Notes: generated by a model from the sequence alone, not told the origin. Shown: positions 36,800-46,953, numbered from the stretch's first letter. The stretch: DNA of 64,000 nt from Rhizorhapis suberifaciens (GCF_014200045.1 NZ_JACHOV010000010.1:62001-126000); one strand, 5' to 3'. Program-made: numbers and translations.

Positions 36800-38938
36800 T
36801 CACCGAACGGCTCGCCAGGGATGTCGATCCTGAGGATCGATCGCGGTTCGCACTTGGCGCTTTTCAAAGCTCACCGAGACACCGCCATGCCGCCGCAGAA
36901 ACGGGCGATCGAGCTTTAACCATCGCGGAATGCAACCTCGTGGCAATTTGCGATCGCTAATCACAATATCGGCCTCACTGCATTGTGCGGCAAGTTGCCG
37001 CCATGGAAGCAAGTAACCGCTGCGCGTGGCCAATATCCGCAAATCCCGATTGTCTGCACTGGTCGTGACGGCGCACATGTCCGCACTGCAACGGGAATTT
37101 GGCAACTTAGCGACTTCGGTCAGGTCTCCGTCATACCCGGCATTCTCGCTCAGCATGTCTCGTACGTAATCACCGGCCTTCCCTCGCAACAACGCCAGGC
37201 CGCCATCGCCGGTTCTAACAACCATGTGTCGTCCATCGCCCGTCACCAGCAGGTCGGGGGCGGGTGACATCAGCATTACAGCCAGTCCGGGCATTATCGC
37301 GGCAAGGCCGTACCAGCGCGCGCCGGTTCGCCACAGGCTCACCCAAAGCGCGCCCGCCACGACAAGACCGAAGGCCCACCCCGGAAATACGGGTAGCATC
37401 GCTACCGCTCCGGGCCGACTTGCCACGAAATGCGCAACCCATAAAAGCAGGCTCAGCGCTTTCCCCACCAGCCACCAGGCCGGGGCGCCAAGTCCCGCAA
37501 TGTCCAGGAAAAGTGCCAATGCCTCTAGCGGCATGATCACGAACGTCGTCAGAGGAATAGCGATCATATTGGCCGACGCGCCATAAAGACCTGTCTGATG
37601 AAAATGGTATAGCGCAATGGGAGCAAGCACCACTTCAACAGCCACACCTGTAAGGAAGAGGGCAGCCAAACCCCGGACCAACCGCACCAGCAGCCAGTCT
37701 TCCTCTCGCCGCTGCACTATCTTTCGAAAACCGGCGTGCTCATGCAGAGCCACAATCGCAACGACAGCAGCAAAACTCAGCTGAAAGCTGGGTCCTACCA
37801 CAGCCTCTGGCCAAAATATCAGTACGAAGACCGCCCCCGCCGCCACTAAGCGCAATGTGATTGCGTCCCGCCCTAGCGCTAGGCCGCCCAGCACGAGCAG
37901 TGCCGCCACACAGGACCGGACGGTAGGCACCTCGGCTCCGGTCAGCAATGTATATCCAATTCCGGCGATGGCGCCTGCACCAGCGGCGATCAGCAGTAGT
38001 GGCCAACGAAGCGCCAGCCGAGGGCTAAGAGCCATCATCCGGAAAAGGATGAACATCACGCCGCCGACCAGGGCAGTGACGTGAAGGCCGCTGATCGACA
38101 GCAAATGGGCCAGGCCGCTCCGACGCATGGCTTCTGCGTCTTCTTCGCTGATCCCGCCTTGGTCGCCGGTCGCCAGCGTAGCGGCAATAGCCCCCGCCCC
38201 GCCATCCACCCTCTGCTGAATATGAGCTGAGAGCCCGTGACGGAGCGAAGGAGGGCCGCCTCCCGGTGCGCGCCCAAGCAACACAATAGGCGGCAACGCG
38301 CGTCCTGTGGCCCCAATCCCATCAAACCAAGCCCGTTGGGAGAAATCATAGGCACCTGGAACAGCGGGGTCCGCCGGCGGCATGAGTCGCGCCTGAAGAC
38401 TTATCCGGTTTCCTTCGGTCAGTCCCTGAGGGGCGTCCTTGTCGGCAATATTGATCCGTACATTTGGAGGAAGGTCAGGTCTGTCGATAGGCTGCAACAT
38501 AACGCGTATCATCGAACGCCCACCCATTGGCTGCAGATCAGTGATGAGAGCGTTAAAGGTCGTGAACTGCGGCCGCTTGAGCACTGGTTCGGCAACGATT
38601 TCCGACTTACTCCAGACAAGGGCACAACCCAGTGCGCCCAGCAGTCCGGCCGCCAGCAGGATGCGACCGAACCGCATTTCCAACGGCAGCAGAAGGGCCA
38701 ACGCCGCAAGGCCCAGGCACGCGCTGATCCAGGCCAGCCAAGCCATGGGGACCGGTAAGGAAAACCAGGCCGCTATGCCAATGCCAAGCCCTACCGGAAG
38801 CCAAAGGGCAACATGATCTCTCTCCCGCTCCAGCCAGTCTTCAACTTGGTGCGATATGGCGCGAAAAAACAGTCCCGCGCTCACCCATCGGGGGGTTTGT
38901 GGAACCTCAAAAGCCATGCTAGGGGCGTCACCGGTCAT
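36800..38938 (-). CDS. ComEC/Rec2 family DNA-uptake channel
   Basis: A 712-residue polytopic membrane protein with the competence-domain core: LLSISGLHVTALVGGVMFI, then FWPEAVVGPSFQLSFAAVVAIVAL and several further helices. The DUF4131 region precedes it. ComEC carries single-stranded DNA across the inner membrane during transformation. The C-terminal metallo-beta-lactamase-like part is present but short and lacks an obvious HxHxDH metal motif. No other competence genes are nearby. Confidence 0.9.
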   Translation of the reverse strand: MTGDAPSMAFEVPQTPRWVSAGLFFRAISHQVEDWLERERDHVALWLPVGLGIGIAAWFSLPVPMAWLAWISACLGLAALALLLPLEMRFGRILLAAGLLGALGCALVWSKSEIVAEPVLKRPQFTTFNALITDLQPMGGRSMIRVMLQPIDRPDLPPNVRINIADKDAPQGLTEGNRISLQARLMPPADPAVPGAYDFSQRAWFDGIGATGRALPPIVLLGRAPGGGPPSLRHGLSAHIQQRVDGGAGAIAATLATGDQGGISEEDAEAMRRSGLAHLLSISGLHVTALVGGVMFILFRMMALSPRLALRWPLLLIAAGAGAIAGIGYTLLTGAEVPTVRSCVAALLVLGGLALGRDAITLRLVAAGAVFVLIFWPEAVVGPSFQLSFAAVVAIVALHEHAGFRKIVQRREEDWLLVRLVRGLAALFLTGVAVEVVLAPIALYHFHQTGLYGASANMIAIPLTTFVIMPLEALALFLDIAGLGAPAWWLVGKALSLLLWVAHFVASRPGAVAMLPVFPGWAFGLVVAGALWVSLWRTGARWYGLAAIMPGLAVMLMSPAPDLLVTGDGRHMVVRTGDGGLALLRGKAGDYVRDMLSENAGYDGDLTEVAKLPNSRCSADMCAVTTSADNRDLRILATRSGYLLPWRQLAAQCSEADIVISDRKLPRGCIPRWLKLDRPFLRRHGGVSVSFEKRQVRTAIDPQDRHPWRAVR

Positions 38939-39004
38939 TCTGGCCTGTCATCCCCGATATCTGCGGCAGGATGTCTGAAGCCGGGCTTATTGAGGAATTA
39001 GTGC

Positions 39005-40429
39005 GTGAGCGCAACAATCGAGAATAAGGGCGTCGTCACGCGTTTTGCCCCTTCTCCGACCGGCTATCTGCATATCGGCGGGGCACGGACCGCTTTGTTC
39101 AATTGGTTGTTCGCGCGGCACCATGGCGGGAAATTTCTTCTGCGCATTGAGGATACGGACCGCGCACGTTCGACCGACGCTGCAATTGACGCCATTTTCG
39201 ACGGTCTTGGATGGCTGGACCTGGCGGGCGATGAACCGGCGGTGTTCCAATATGATCGCGCTTGGCGGCACGCTGAGGTAGCGAAGCAATTGCTGGAAGA
39301 AGGCAAGGCATATCGTTGCTATGCGACGGCAGAGGAACTGGAACAGATGCGCGCGGCGCAGCGCGCGGCCAAGCAGCCGATCCGCTATGACCGACGCTGG
39401 CGGGACAGGAGCCCTGCCGAAGCACCAGAAGGTGCTCCTTATGTTATCCGGTTAAAAGCGCCAACCGACGGCGAAACGACGATTGCCGACCGCGTGCAAG
39501 GTGAAGTGACGGTACAAAATGCCGAAATAGACGATTTCATATTGCTGCGATCGGACGGTTCGCCGACCTATATGCTTTCCGTGGTTGTCGACGATTATGA
39601 CATGGGCATCACCCATATCATTCGCGGCGATGATCATCTTAACAATGCCTTCCGCCAGCTCGCGCTCATTCGCGCAATGGGCTGGCCGGAACCAATTTAT
39701 GCCCATGTGCCGCTGATCCATGGTGCCGATGGCGCAAAGCTGTCCAAGCGCCACGGAGCAATGGGAGTCGATGCCTATCGTGACGAAATGGGCATGCTTC
39801 CAGAGGCCCTTTCCAATTACCTCCTTCGGCTGGGCTGGGGCCATGGCGACGAGGAATTCATTTCTCGAGAGAGGGCCGTTGAGCTGTTCGATCTGGACGG
39901 CGTGGGTCGGTCGCCATCTCGTTTCGACCTGAAGAAGCTCGAGAATCTAAACGGTCATTATATTCGCGAGGCAGATGACGTGCGTCTCGCGCAACTGGTC
40001 GCGCCTCGAACGAAAACGCTATTGGGTCGAGAATTGACCTCGGAGGAAGGCAGTTTGTTGGCCAAAGCGATGGTCTCGTTGAAGCCAAGGGCCAAGGATC
40101 TCAATGAGTTAGCTGACGCGGCCACCTTCCTTTTTAAAAATCGTCCACTTGATCTCGACGAGAAGGCGAAAGCTTTGCTAGATGAGCCGGCTCGCGCACT
40201 CATCGGGAAAACCCGGGCATCGCTGTCGGACGTGCAGGAATGGTCGATAGCGAAGCTTGAAGAAAAAGTGCGGAGTGTGGCGGAGGAAGCGGAAACTGGC
40301 CTTGGAAAGGTGGCTCAGCCCCTGCGCGCAGCGCTAACGGGCAGGACCACCTCACCGGGAATTTTCGACGTCCTCTTTCTCCTTGGGAAAGAAGAGACGC
40401 TAGGGCGCTTGTCGGACGCGGAACGGTAA
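39005..40429 (+). CDS. gltX: Glutamyl-tRNA synthetase
   Basis: A 474-residue class I synthetase. The HIGH-type motif is in [18 protein letters not shown] and the KMSKS equivalent is KLSKRHG. Length fits the discriminating bacterial GluRS. The start is GTG at 39005 (GTG AGC GCA), since the conserved N-terminus begins a few residues later and no ATG is suitably placed. It is divergent from comEC (66 bases) and is followed by gltA after about 30 bases. Confidence 0.96.
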   Translation: MSATIENKGVVTRFAPSPTGYLHIGGARTALFNWLFARHHGGKFLLRIEDTDRARSTDAAIDAIFDGLGWLDLAGDEPAVFQYDRAWRHAEVAKQLLEEGKAYRCYATAEELEQMRAAQRAAKQPIRYDRRWRDRSPAEAPEGAPYVIRLKAPTDGETTIADRVQGEVTVQNAEIDDFILLRSDGSPTYMLSVVVDDYDMGITHIIRGDDHLNNAFRQLALIRAMGWPEPIYAHVPLIHGADGAKLSKRHGAMGVDAYRDEMGMLPEALSNYLLRLGWGHGDEEFISRERAVELFDLDGVGRSPSRFDLKKLENLNGHYIREADDVRLAQLVAPRTKTLLGRELTSEEGSLLAKAMVSLKPRAKDLNELADAATFLFKNRPLDLDEKAKALLDEPARALIGKTRASLSDVQEWSIAKLEEKVRSVAEEAETGLGKVAQPLRAALTGRTTSPGIFDVLFLLGKEETLGRLSDAER

Positions 40430-40459
40430 CGACGGGCTGACGATTGGATGGAGAAAAAA

Positions 40460-41746
40460 ATGGGTGAACGCGACGCCGCATTGAACATTGGCGGAAAGTC
40501 ACAGGATTATGCGATCTTGTCGGGGTCTGTTGGGCCGGATGTGCTCGACATCCGAAAACTGTATGCCAATACCGGGATGTTCACCTACGACCCCGGCTTC
40601 ACCTCAACCGCCAGCTGCGAATCGGCCCTGACCTATATTGACGGTGATGAAGGTGTGCTGCTCCACCGCGGCTATCCTATCGAGCAATTGGCCGAACAGA
40701 GCAGTTTCATGGAGGTCTGCTACCTCCTGCTGAGGGGTGAGCTTCCATCGCAGCAGGAATTGCAGGGCTTCACGCAGACCATTTCCCGGCACACGATGGT
40801 GCATGAGCAGCTATCGACATTTTACCGCGGTTTTCGTCGGGATGCACACCCGATGGCGATTATGTGCGGCGTGGTGGGCGCCCTCTCCTCATTCTATCAT
40901 GACTCGACGGACATCAATGATCCGCACCAGCGCATGGTCGCCAGCCACCGCCTGATTGCAAAAATGCCAACAATTGCGGCGATGGCGTATAAATATTCCA
41001 TCGGCCAGCCCTTCGTCTATCCGCGCAATGATTTGAGCTACACCGGCAATTTCCTGCGCATGACCTTTTCGGTCCCTGCGGAGGAATATGAGGTGGATCC
41101 TGTGGTCGAGTCGGCGATGGACAAGATCTTCATTCTTCACGCCGATCATGAACAAAATGCTTCGACCTCGACTGTTCGCCTGGCAGGTTCTTCAGGAGCG
41201 AACCCCTTCGCCTGCATCGCAGCCGGCATTGCCTGCCTTTGGGGTCCGGCGCATGGTGGCGCCAACGAAGCGGCGCTCAACATGCTTCGGGAGATCGGAT
41301 CGGTTGATCGCATTCCTGAATATATCGCACGCGCCAAGAACAAGGACGACCCGTTCCGCCTGATGGGCTTCGGGCACCGGGTCTATAAGAATTACGACCC
41401 ACGCGCGAAGGTCATGCAGAAGACGGCAAACGAGGTGCTGGACAAACTGGGTGTCAAGGACCCCATCTTCGACGTCGCCCGCGAGCTTGAGCAGATTGCG
41501 CTCAATGATGATTATTTCGTGGAAAAGAAGCTCTATCCCAATGTAGACTTCTACAGCGGCGTGATCCTGTCTGCGATCGGTTTCCCGACAGACATGTTCA
41601 CCGTGCTCTTCGCGCTGGCCCGCACTGTGGGCTGGGTCGCGCAGTGGAACGAAATGATCTCCGATCCAGCCCAGCGCATCGGCCGCCCGCGCCAGCTCTA
41701 CACCGGGCCGGCGGCACGCGACTATACGCCGATCACCCAACGCTGA
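40460..41746 (+). CDS. gltA: Citrate synthase (type II, hexameric class)
   Basis: A 428-residue entry enzyme of the TCA cycle. Active-site segments are [33 protein letters not shown] and [16 protein letters not shown], with the catalytic His and Asp residues typical of the gram-negative type. I prefer ATG 40460 over ATG 40448 because GGATGGAG lies at a good distance ahead of it; the upstream codon would add only four residues. A strong terminator follows. Confidence 0.96.
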   Translation: MGERDAALNIGGKSQDYAILSGSVGPDVLDIRKLYANTGMFTYDPGFTSTASCESALTYIDGDEGVLLHRGYPIEQLAEQSSFMEVCYLLLRGELPSQQELQGFTQTISRHTMVHEQLSTFYRGFRRDAHPMAIMCGVVGALSSFYHDSTDINDPHQRMVASHRLIAKMPTIAAMAYKYSIGQPFVYPRNDLSYTGNFLRMTFSVPAEEYEVDPVVESAMDKIFILHADHEQNASTSTVRLAGSSGANPFACIAAGIACLWGPAHGGANEAALNMLREIGSVDRIPEYIARAKNKDDPFRLMGFGHRVYKNYDPRAKVMQKTANEVLDKLGVKDPIFDVARELEQIALNDDYFVEKKLYPNVDFYSGVILSAIGFPTDMFTVLFALARTVGWVAQWNEMISDPAQRIGRPRQLYTGPAARDYTPITQR

Positions 41747-41765
41747 ACGGCAAGCATGAAGAAAG

Positions 41766-41794
41766 CGGCGCCCCCTATTGGGGCGCCGTTTTTG
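41766..41794 (+). terminator. Rho-independent terminator after gltA
   Basis: A perfect 9-bp GC stem (CGGCGCCCC / GGGGCGCCG, 41766-41774 and 41780-41788) with a 5-base loop is followed by a T-rich run (TTTTTG). It lies 19 bases past the gltA stop. The rest of the gap to 42015 shows no gene. Confidence 0.93.
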
Positions 41795-42014
41795 TTTTGG
41801 CGATGATTAGATTCGGCAATCGACCATTGCAGACGCTAGAGAATCTTTGACCTTATGGAGTTAGTGGACATAAATTTTTGAGGCTAACGGGAGGCGAACG
41901 GCGGTTTGTCGATGCATCTGCCCCGAAAGCTGACTGTCGCTTAGCCACCCCAAGGCGAAAGTTCTGTGCACGCGGCCAAGCAAGTTGGCCAAGAGCCGAC
42001 AGCTGCCCCACAGC

Positions 42015-43400
42015 TTATCCTTCGCCGCGGGCTTTCATGCTTAGCGTAAACCGGGCCCCCTCTCCCGGCGCGCTTTGGACGGTGACGTCGCCCTGCATGG
42101 CTCGGGCGAGCCTGCGCGAGATGTAGAGGCCCAGGCCGCTTCCCCCGGCCTCATCCCGCCCTAGCCGTTCGAACTTGTCGAAGATTTTTTCTTGATCTTC
42201 GGGCGCTATGCCCCGCCCCTCGTCAGTGACGTTGACTTTGGCCCATTCACCGTCGCGTTCGCAGCGAATGGAGACAACGGAGTTTTCGGGCGCATAGCGG
42301 ATAGCGTTGCCCACCAGGTTGACCAGAATCTGCAATGATCGCCGGAATTCCCCTGTTGCAGGGAGGCTTTCGTCCGGACCTGGCGCCTCGATCCTGATCT
42401 TGCGATCAGATGCTTTTACCGCCAGCAACCCCACCGTGCGTCGGGCAATATCGGCCAGGTCGACATCCTCCATTACCGGATTGAAGTCGGGACGCTCGAT
42501 GGCTTGCAAATCGGCCAGGTCATCGACCAGTTCCATCAGGTGCCGGCCCGCAGCGGCAATGTCACTGGCGTAATTGGCGTAATCCCGCCGCAAAGGGCCC
42601 TGAAGCTGACCGCTAATAGTCTCAGCATTGGCGATTATTCGCCCGAGCGGCTTGCGCAGCGCTCGGTCCAGTCGCTGACCGAACATATGGGCATAAGCTC
42701 CATGTTCGGGCGTGGGAGTGCCGTTGGCCGATGGCGGGCCAGAATATGCGGCAGCTTTGCCGCGATAGCCCACCAGGCCGCCGTGCGTGTCGAAAATAGG
42801 AAATCCTGAAAGCACGTATCGCTCCAACGGGCGGTCGCGCACCGTTGCTTTTTGATCGAGAAACGGCACCCGGTCGGCCATGGCCTTCAGGATCGGGAAA
42901 TGATGGTCTTCGCCTTCCTCCAGTTTGAAGAAGTAGGTAAGCAGCGTTCCCGCCTCCGGCCAATTCTCCCCATTGGTCACAGGGGCGATCCGGGGCATTG
43001 CAAGAAAGCGCAATTCACTATCGATGCGCCAGTTCCATCCTTCGGCGGCCCTTACCAGATCCGACTGCCGTTCCTGCTCGATGACCGGACTTTGCGGCTC
43101 TACGTCCCGTTCTTTCCAGTCCAGGATTGTCAATGTGACCATGCCATGGTCCGGCCGGGCCCGAACCCACATGTCGATGTCGACGTCTCGGTCGGCTGCT
43201 AGAACCGGACGGGAAATCAGCGTATTGAGCCGCAATGCCAACCTAGCGAGCGCGGCCAATTGGGGAATCGCAAGCGGTCCTCCTTCCTCTCCGCCTGCGC
43301 GTAATTGCAGGTTCATGAGCAAGGGGTCGGCCGACACCAGCTCTCCTTGAGCGCTGACAACGGCCTGGATAGATGTATGCCCTGCAGGCAGAGCGGTCAT
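42015..43400 (-). CDS. PAS-HATPase sensor protein lacking the phosphoacceptor histidine
   Basis: A 461-residue soluble kinase-like protein. A PAS-like segment ends in FDTHGGLVGYRGKA (about 203-216), matching the PAS of the protein at 20228. The HisKA position reads RLDRALRKPLGRIIANAE, so where H-E-L-R-T-P-L is expected there is Arg246-Ala. The HATPase domain is intact: N-box NLVGNAIRYA (Asn365), G1 VTDEGRGIAPED, G2 GGSGLGLYISRRLA. It may bind ATP but cannot use the normal histidine. Its start overlaps the DUF2336 gene by four bases, so the two form a unit. Confidence 0.82.
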   Translation of the reverse strand: MTALPAGHTSIQAVVSAQGELVSADPLLMNLQLRAGGEEGGPLAIPQLAALARLALRLNTLISRPVLAADRDVDIDMWVRARPDHGMVTLTILDWKERDVEPQSPVIEQERQSDLVRAAEGWNWRIDSELRFLAMPRIAPVTNGENWPEAGTLLTYFFKLEEGEDHHFPILKAMADRVPFLDQKATVRDRPLERYVLSGFPIFDTHGGLVGYRGKAAAYSGPPSANGTPTPEHGAYAHMFGQRLDRALRKPLGRIIANAETISGQLQGPLRRDYANYASDIAAAGRHLMELVDDLADLQAIERPDFNPVMEDVDLADIARRTVGLLAVKASDRKIRIEAPGPDESLPATGEFRRSLQILVNLVGNAIRYAPENSVVSIRCERDGEWAKVNVTDEGRGIAPEDQEKIFDKFERLGRDEAGGSGLGLYISRRLARAMQGDVTVQSAPGEGARFTLSMKARGEG

Positions 43401-44518
43401 TTGGCGCTCCGGCCCGGCAAGCCGACGCCATAAAGCATCGCCGATTTGTCGCGGTAGGTTTGGGGCAAGAGAACAGCCATGGACTCTCTGTTCGCCTGTT
43501 CCTTGTCGAGCGCGCCATATTGCCGGGCGAGATCAATGAGCCTTGAGTCGGTCAAATCCCCCCGCACCATCTGCAAATCCAGCAGCAAGCGGCTTGCCTC
43601 TTCCCCCTCCATGTCCTGCCGCCGCATGATCGCGAGCAACAATTCGGGGTCTTCGCTGCATAAAAGGGCGAACAGCCGATCCATCGGCACGTCCTGCTTC
43701 AACGATACGAAGGCCATCAGCAGCAAATAGCGCTGTTGGCGCAGCGCCTGAGTCTGGCTCTCCGCCACGTCCCGCCTGTCCCTGATCAGTCGCGCCAGCT
43801 TGGCTGCCAGCGCAAACGGGCCTTTTTCTTCGTCATATTGACGCAGCATCGATATGCCGATCTCACCCAGCAAGGTGTCGATCTTGCGAGAGGACGCTAT
43901 GCCTGTCCTGGTTAGCGCTCCCGCCAGGATGGCGGCAATTGTCCAGATCAGGTCCGAATAAATTTCGGCAGGCACGTCAGCGCGGACCAGCACGAACTCC
44001 TGATCGGGCTCGGCCCACCGATTCTCAGTAAGGAACAGGGCAAGCGCGGTGTCGGCAATCGCCCGGTCAGGATCGTCAAGCAACCAGGAAAGGCTGCTTT
44101 CTGCAGGGCCATCGACCGCAAGGCTGCCGCCGTTGCGCGCCAGAATCGAAATACAGGCCCGGTGACGCATGTGGGACACAAGCTCCGGGCTTGCCAGGGC
44201 CGGGTGCAGTTGAAGCGTGCGCCAGCTATAGCCGTGACCCAGAGTCTCGACTGCATCAGGCAACAGCGACGCCACCTCCCCCGCCTTGGTGCGCAGGGCC
44301 AGGAGCATGCCTGTTTCGACCGTCGTTACGCAACCTTCCAGATGGCGCCGCATCTCCGTCACCATCGCGTCCGGCATCTTTCGGTCGTTCGCGCGGAAAA
44401 GATCCGTTAGATCAAGCAGATGACGGCTAAGATGCGCGGCGTCATGTCCGCCCGGCGCAAAAACGCCGTTGGACTGGGCGGCTCCTCCTCCATTCGGCTG
44501 ATGATTGCGGGCAGTCAT
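43397..44518 (-). CDS. DUF2336 domain protein
   Basis: A 373-residue, largely helical soluble protein with HEAT-like repeats (SPELVSHMRHRACISIL, DPDRAIADTALALFL), assigned to the alphaproteobacterial DUF2336 family by overall pattern. The family is frequently encoded beside PAS/histidine-kinase genes, and here it is coupled by a four-base overlap to a kinase-like gene without its histidine. Function is unknown; a role in signal transduction is inference from context. The prophage begins just upstream of its start. Confidence 0.72.
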   Translation of the reverse strand: MTARNHQPNGGGAAQSNGVFAPGGHDAAHLSRHLLDLTDLFRANDRKMPDAMVTEMRRHLEGCVTTVETGMLLALRTKAGEVASLLPDAVETLGHGYSWRTLQLHPALASPELVSHMRHRACISILARNGGSLAVDGPAESSLSWLLDDPDRAIADTALALFLTENRWAEPDQEFVLVRADVPAEIYSDLIWTIAAILAGALTRTGIASSRKIDTLLGEIGISMLRQYDEEKGPFALAAKLARLIRDRRDVAESQTQALRQQRYLLLMAFVSLKQDVPMDRLFALLCSEDPELLLAIMRRQDMEGEEASRLLLDLQMVRGDLTDSRLIDLARQYGALDKEQANRESMAVLLPQTYRDKSAMLYGVGLPGRSAK

Positions 44519-44527
44519 AATTGCACC

Positions 44528-44555
44528 TTAGGGCTGCGTGGTTAATTTGCCCTAA
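44528..44555. repeat. Inverted repeat at the left prophage boundary
   Basis: TTAGGGC (44528-44534) and GCCCTAA (44549-44555) are perfect 7-base complements with a 14-base spacer, placed between the integrase stop and the DUF2336 start. It may be the core-type site for the tyrosine integrase (part of attL), or a stem limiting integrase read-through. The right-hand copy needed to decide is outside the window. Confidence 0.4.
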
Positions 44556-44563
44556 ACGACAAC

Positions 44564-45625
44564 TCACGCTTTTCCGCCTTTTTCCGAAGAGTTTTCCATA
44601 CCGTTTGAAAGTTCCATTTCTGTTCCGCCCCATAATTTCATGGCCGAACGGGCAAGAGATGACTGGCTGCGGCGTCGAGCATAATACTCGACCATCCTGA
44701 GCGACTGCCCGCTGATTGCCGCAGTCTGGGCGACAGAGCAGCCGACCTCCAGCAACGCATTGACCGCGTTCTTGCGAAGGCCGTGGGGGACGATCTTCAC
44801 CCCCCGCCCCTTTGCCCAATTCTGGATCACGCGCCGCAACGTTCCTTCATTGAAGGCTTTGCCGTCATCATTGAGCAAGATCGTCCGCAAGTCCCTATCC
44901 CGGCTATCAAGTTCGCGGCACAGTGCCGGGTGTAGCGGGATCACCATGTCCTTGCGCGTCTTCTGCTGGCGAATGGTCAACACGCCGTCGCTGATCATCG
45001 ACCAGCGCATTGCCGCTACATCGCCGATCCGCTGCGCCGTGTAGTAGAGAAGATGCACCGCCATGCGAACGGTCGGATCATCGCTTTCCAGCGCAGCGCG
45101 CAACAATTCATCGGGCCAGGGCTCATGCTCGCCAAGGTCGTTCTCGTCGATGTCATCCGCTGGCCGATTCGTGACCAGCCCCGCGCGCCGTCCCCACCGA
45201 TACAGCGCTGAAACCGAAGCAATGAGCATGTTGGCCGCGCCCGGTGTCTTGGACGACATCCGATCGAACAAGGTGACAATATCCAACCGCTCTATTCGAT
45301 CGGCTGGGGCCGTCGGCAGCATGTCGGCAAAGCGGCCTTGATAGATGCGATACAGCTTTTGCGTGGATGGCTGGAGCTTCAAGAACTTCTGGCTGGCATG
45401 ATATTGCTCGACGAACGCCTTGACGGTCAGGGCGCCATGCTCTGTCCGCCTCTCCCGGTGGCCAAGCATCGCCGCATAGACCGAACCGAACGACTTGTCG
45501 GACGGGCTGGGCAGCGGCTTGTAGATCACCTTGCCGCGCGCGTCCTTCTCGCCAGTGTCGAAATAGACATAGACCTTGCCCTTGGCGCGGACGGTCTTGG
45601 TATAGGCGAGTCCCTTGCGGCGCAT
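44564..45625 (-). CDS. int: Phage tyrosine integrase
   Basis: A 353-residue tyrosine recombinase. The C-terminal catalytic domain shows the first Arg in TAQRIGDVAAMRW, the H-X-X-R box in PHGLRKNAVNALLE and the tyrosine nucleophile in MVEYYARR. The N-terminal part has an AP2-like arm-binding region and a SAM-like core-binding domain. It is the last gene of the leftward transcript and sits at the host junction, as expected for int next to attP/attL. An excisionase is not obvious. Confidence 0.95.
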   Translation of the reverse strand: MRRKGLAYTKTVRAKGKVYVYFDTGEKDARGKVIYKPLPSPSDKSFGSVYAAMLGHRERRTEHGALTVKAFVEQYHASQKFLKLQPSTQKLYRIYQGRFADMLPTAPADRIERLDIVTLFDRMSSKTPGAANMLIASVSALYRWGRRAGLVTNRPADDIDENDLGEHEPWPDELLRAALESDDPTVRMAVHLLYYTAQRIGDVAAMRWSMISDGVLTIRQQKTRKDMVIPLHPALCRELDSRDRDLRTILLNDDGKAFNEGTLRRVIQNWAKGRGVKIVPHGLRKNAVNALLEVGCSVAQTAAISGQSLRMVEYYARRRSQSSLARSAMKLWGGTEMELSNGMENSSEKGGKA

Positions 45626-45630
45626 GACGG

Positions 45631-45834
45631 TTATCCCTGTCCTGAGTAAAGTGGCTGATTGCGCCGCCAGTCATCAGCGGCAGGAGGCGCTACCTCTTCC
45701 GATTCGCCGATGATGACCTCAATCCGCTGCTTCTCCAAATCCATGACGATTCGCGCGCGCTCGTAGCCCCCAGCCTTCACGGCCTTTACGGCACGCTCCA
45801 TGTCGGCCTGGCTGATGCGCGCGGCGGCTGTCAT
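45631..45834 (-). CDS. Small conserved phage protein upstream of integrase
   Basis: A 67-residue protein (TAAARISQADMERAVKAV..., then an ARIVMDLEKQRIEVIIGESE strand-rich part). It looks like an alpha-beta small domain rather than a classical helix-turn-helix excisionase. It overlaps the gene upstream by four bases and ends five bases before int, so a role in integration/excision is possible, but this is context only. Function not recognised. Confidence 0.7.
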   Translation of the reverse strand: MTAAARISQADMERAVKAVKAGGYERARIVMDLEKQRIEVIIGESEEVAPPAADDWRRNQPLYSGQG

Positions 45835-46061
45835 AGCCTCTCCGCCTCCTCAACCGTCAGCTTCCGCTCAACCCCATCGGCCCGAACGATATGGATATGG
45901 TCGATGGCATCCCAATTCGGCCCGCGCTCCACCAGGTCCTGCAGGTCCTCCAGCTCCTCAATGTCATGCTGGACGTCGACGAGACCGTTTTCGGTTCGGT
46001 AGTGAACCGTGGCGATCCAGCGGACGAACTTGACGTGGGGGCGGTCTAGGACTTCAGGCAT
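45831..46061 (-). CDS. Small hypothetical phage protein
   Basis: A 76-residue acidic protein (MPEVLDRPHVKFVRWIATVHYR..., ending VEEAERL) predicted as two beta-rich segments around DIEELEDLQDLVERGP. ATG 46061 lies inside the 3' end of the DUF5131 gene (eight-base overlap), and the stop overlaps the next gene, so it is one of the coupled string. No family recognised. Confidence 0.65.
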   Translation of the reverse strand: MPEVLDRPHVKFVRWIATVHYRTENGLVDVQHDIEELEDLQDLVERGPNWDAIDHIHIVRADGVERKLTVEEAERL

Positions 46062-46953
46062 TGGTCGCGTCCTCCTGCCCCACGCCGGGAAACCCATTAT
46101 GCTCGACGCCATCCAGCAGGCGGCCGGCGGCTTTCTTGCCGACTCGATAGGTATAGAGGGCGTCGTCAAAATAGGTGATTCCACGCGATGCTGCGGCAAT
46201 TCTGGCGGAATCTAATACCTGATTGGCCGGAAGCCACTCCCCCCACTGCTTGAACAGGAACGGCACCTCGGCCGCCGCACATTGGTCCCGCAGGCTCCGC
46301 GCCCACTCCGGATGAATCCGCCGGGCCTTCGCGCCAGATTCCCCGCCCAAAATGACCCAATCCAGCGCTGCCAGCCATTCCGGCTTCAGAACCACCGCCC
46401 CAAGCAGCGGTTCCATGGACAATCCCACCCAAGGAATGCTCAGCCTCTGCTTCAGGTCGATGAGCCGCGGAATATCTCGGTCCGCTTCTTCCTGATTGAC
46501 CACCGAAATGATGAGCCCGGCATGCCTGGGCCATGTCTTACCGATCGCAGCAAGGCGCTTCTCCACGATGGAAACCCGCTTGGTGACGATCTGGATTTCG
46601 AGCCGATCGCAGGCTTCGATATGCTGCCAAGCCTCCGCGAACCACTCCAGCGGCACCTCATTGTCAAACAGGTCCGACATGGACTGGATGAAGACGCGTC
46701 GCCTCCAATTGGGATGGAGCTTGCCGATCAGGGCATCGGCCGCCCACCAAGAATAATCATTGTCCAGCTTGTGGATTAGCTTGACCGCACCTTTGATCTT
46801 CCGGCGCGGCGCACCCACGCCCCAAAGACCACCGCCGAAGCGTTTCGACCAGGTTTCAGCATAGCACCCGTCGCAGCCCGGACCGACCTTGGTGCAGCCC
46901 CACCAGAAATTGACGGTGGCGTCGGTCCATTCGATAGAGGTCCTGTCAGCCAT
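46054..46953 (-). CDS. DUF5131 / phage Gp37-Gp68 family protein
   Basis: A 299-residue protein beginning MADRTSIEWTDATVNFWWGC, the usual start of the phage Gp37/Gp68 (PF07505, DUF5131) family. A three-cysteine motif C-X6-C-X2-C (GCTKVGPGCDGCYAETW, about residues 19-31) resembles a radical-SAM cluster site, followed by RVFIQSMSDLFDNEVPLEW and WVILGGESGAKARRIHPEW. The family is widespread in phages; a radical-SAM-like reaction has been suggested, but the substrate is unknown. The usual TcmP partner is not seen here. Confidence 0.88.
   Translation of the reverse strand: MADRTSIEWTDATVNFWWGCTKVGPGCDGCYAETWSKRFGGGLWGVGAPRRKIKGAVKLIHKLDNDYSWWAADALIGKLHPNWRRRVFIQSMSDLFDNEVPLEWFAEAWQHIEACDRLEIQIVTKRVSIVEKRLAAIGKTWPRHAGLIISVVNQEEADRDIPRLIDLKQRLSIPWVGLSMEPLLGAVVLKPEWLAALDWVILGGESGAKARRIHPEWARSLRDQCAAAEVPFLFKQWGEWLPANQVLDSARIAAASRGITYFDDALYTYRVGKKAAGRLLDGVEHNGFPGVGQEDATNA

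Noticed and set aside
44519-44560. A CtrA-type TTAACCAT site ahead of the DUF2336 gene
   Set aside because: Only a TTAACCAC half-site is present and the second half is missing, so the evidence is too weak.
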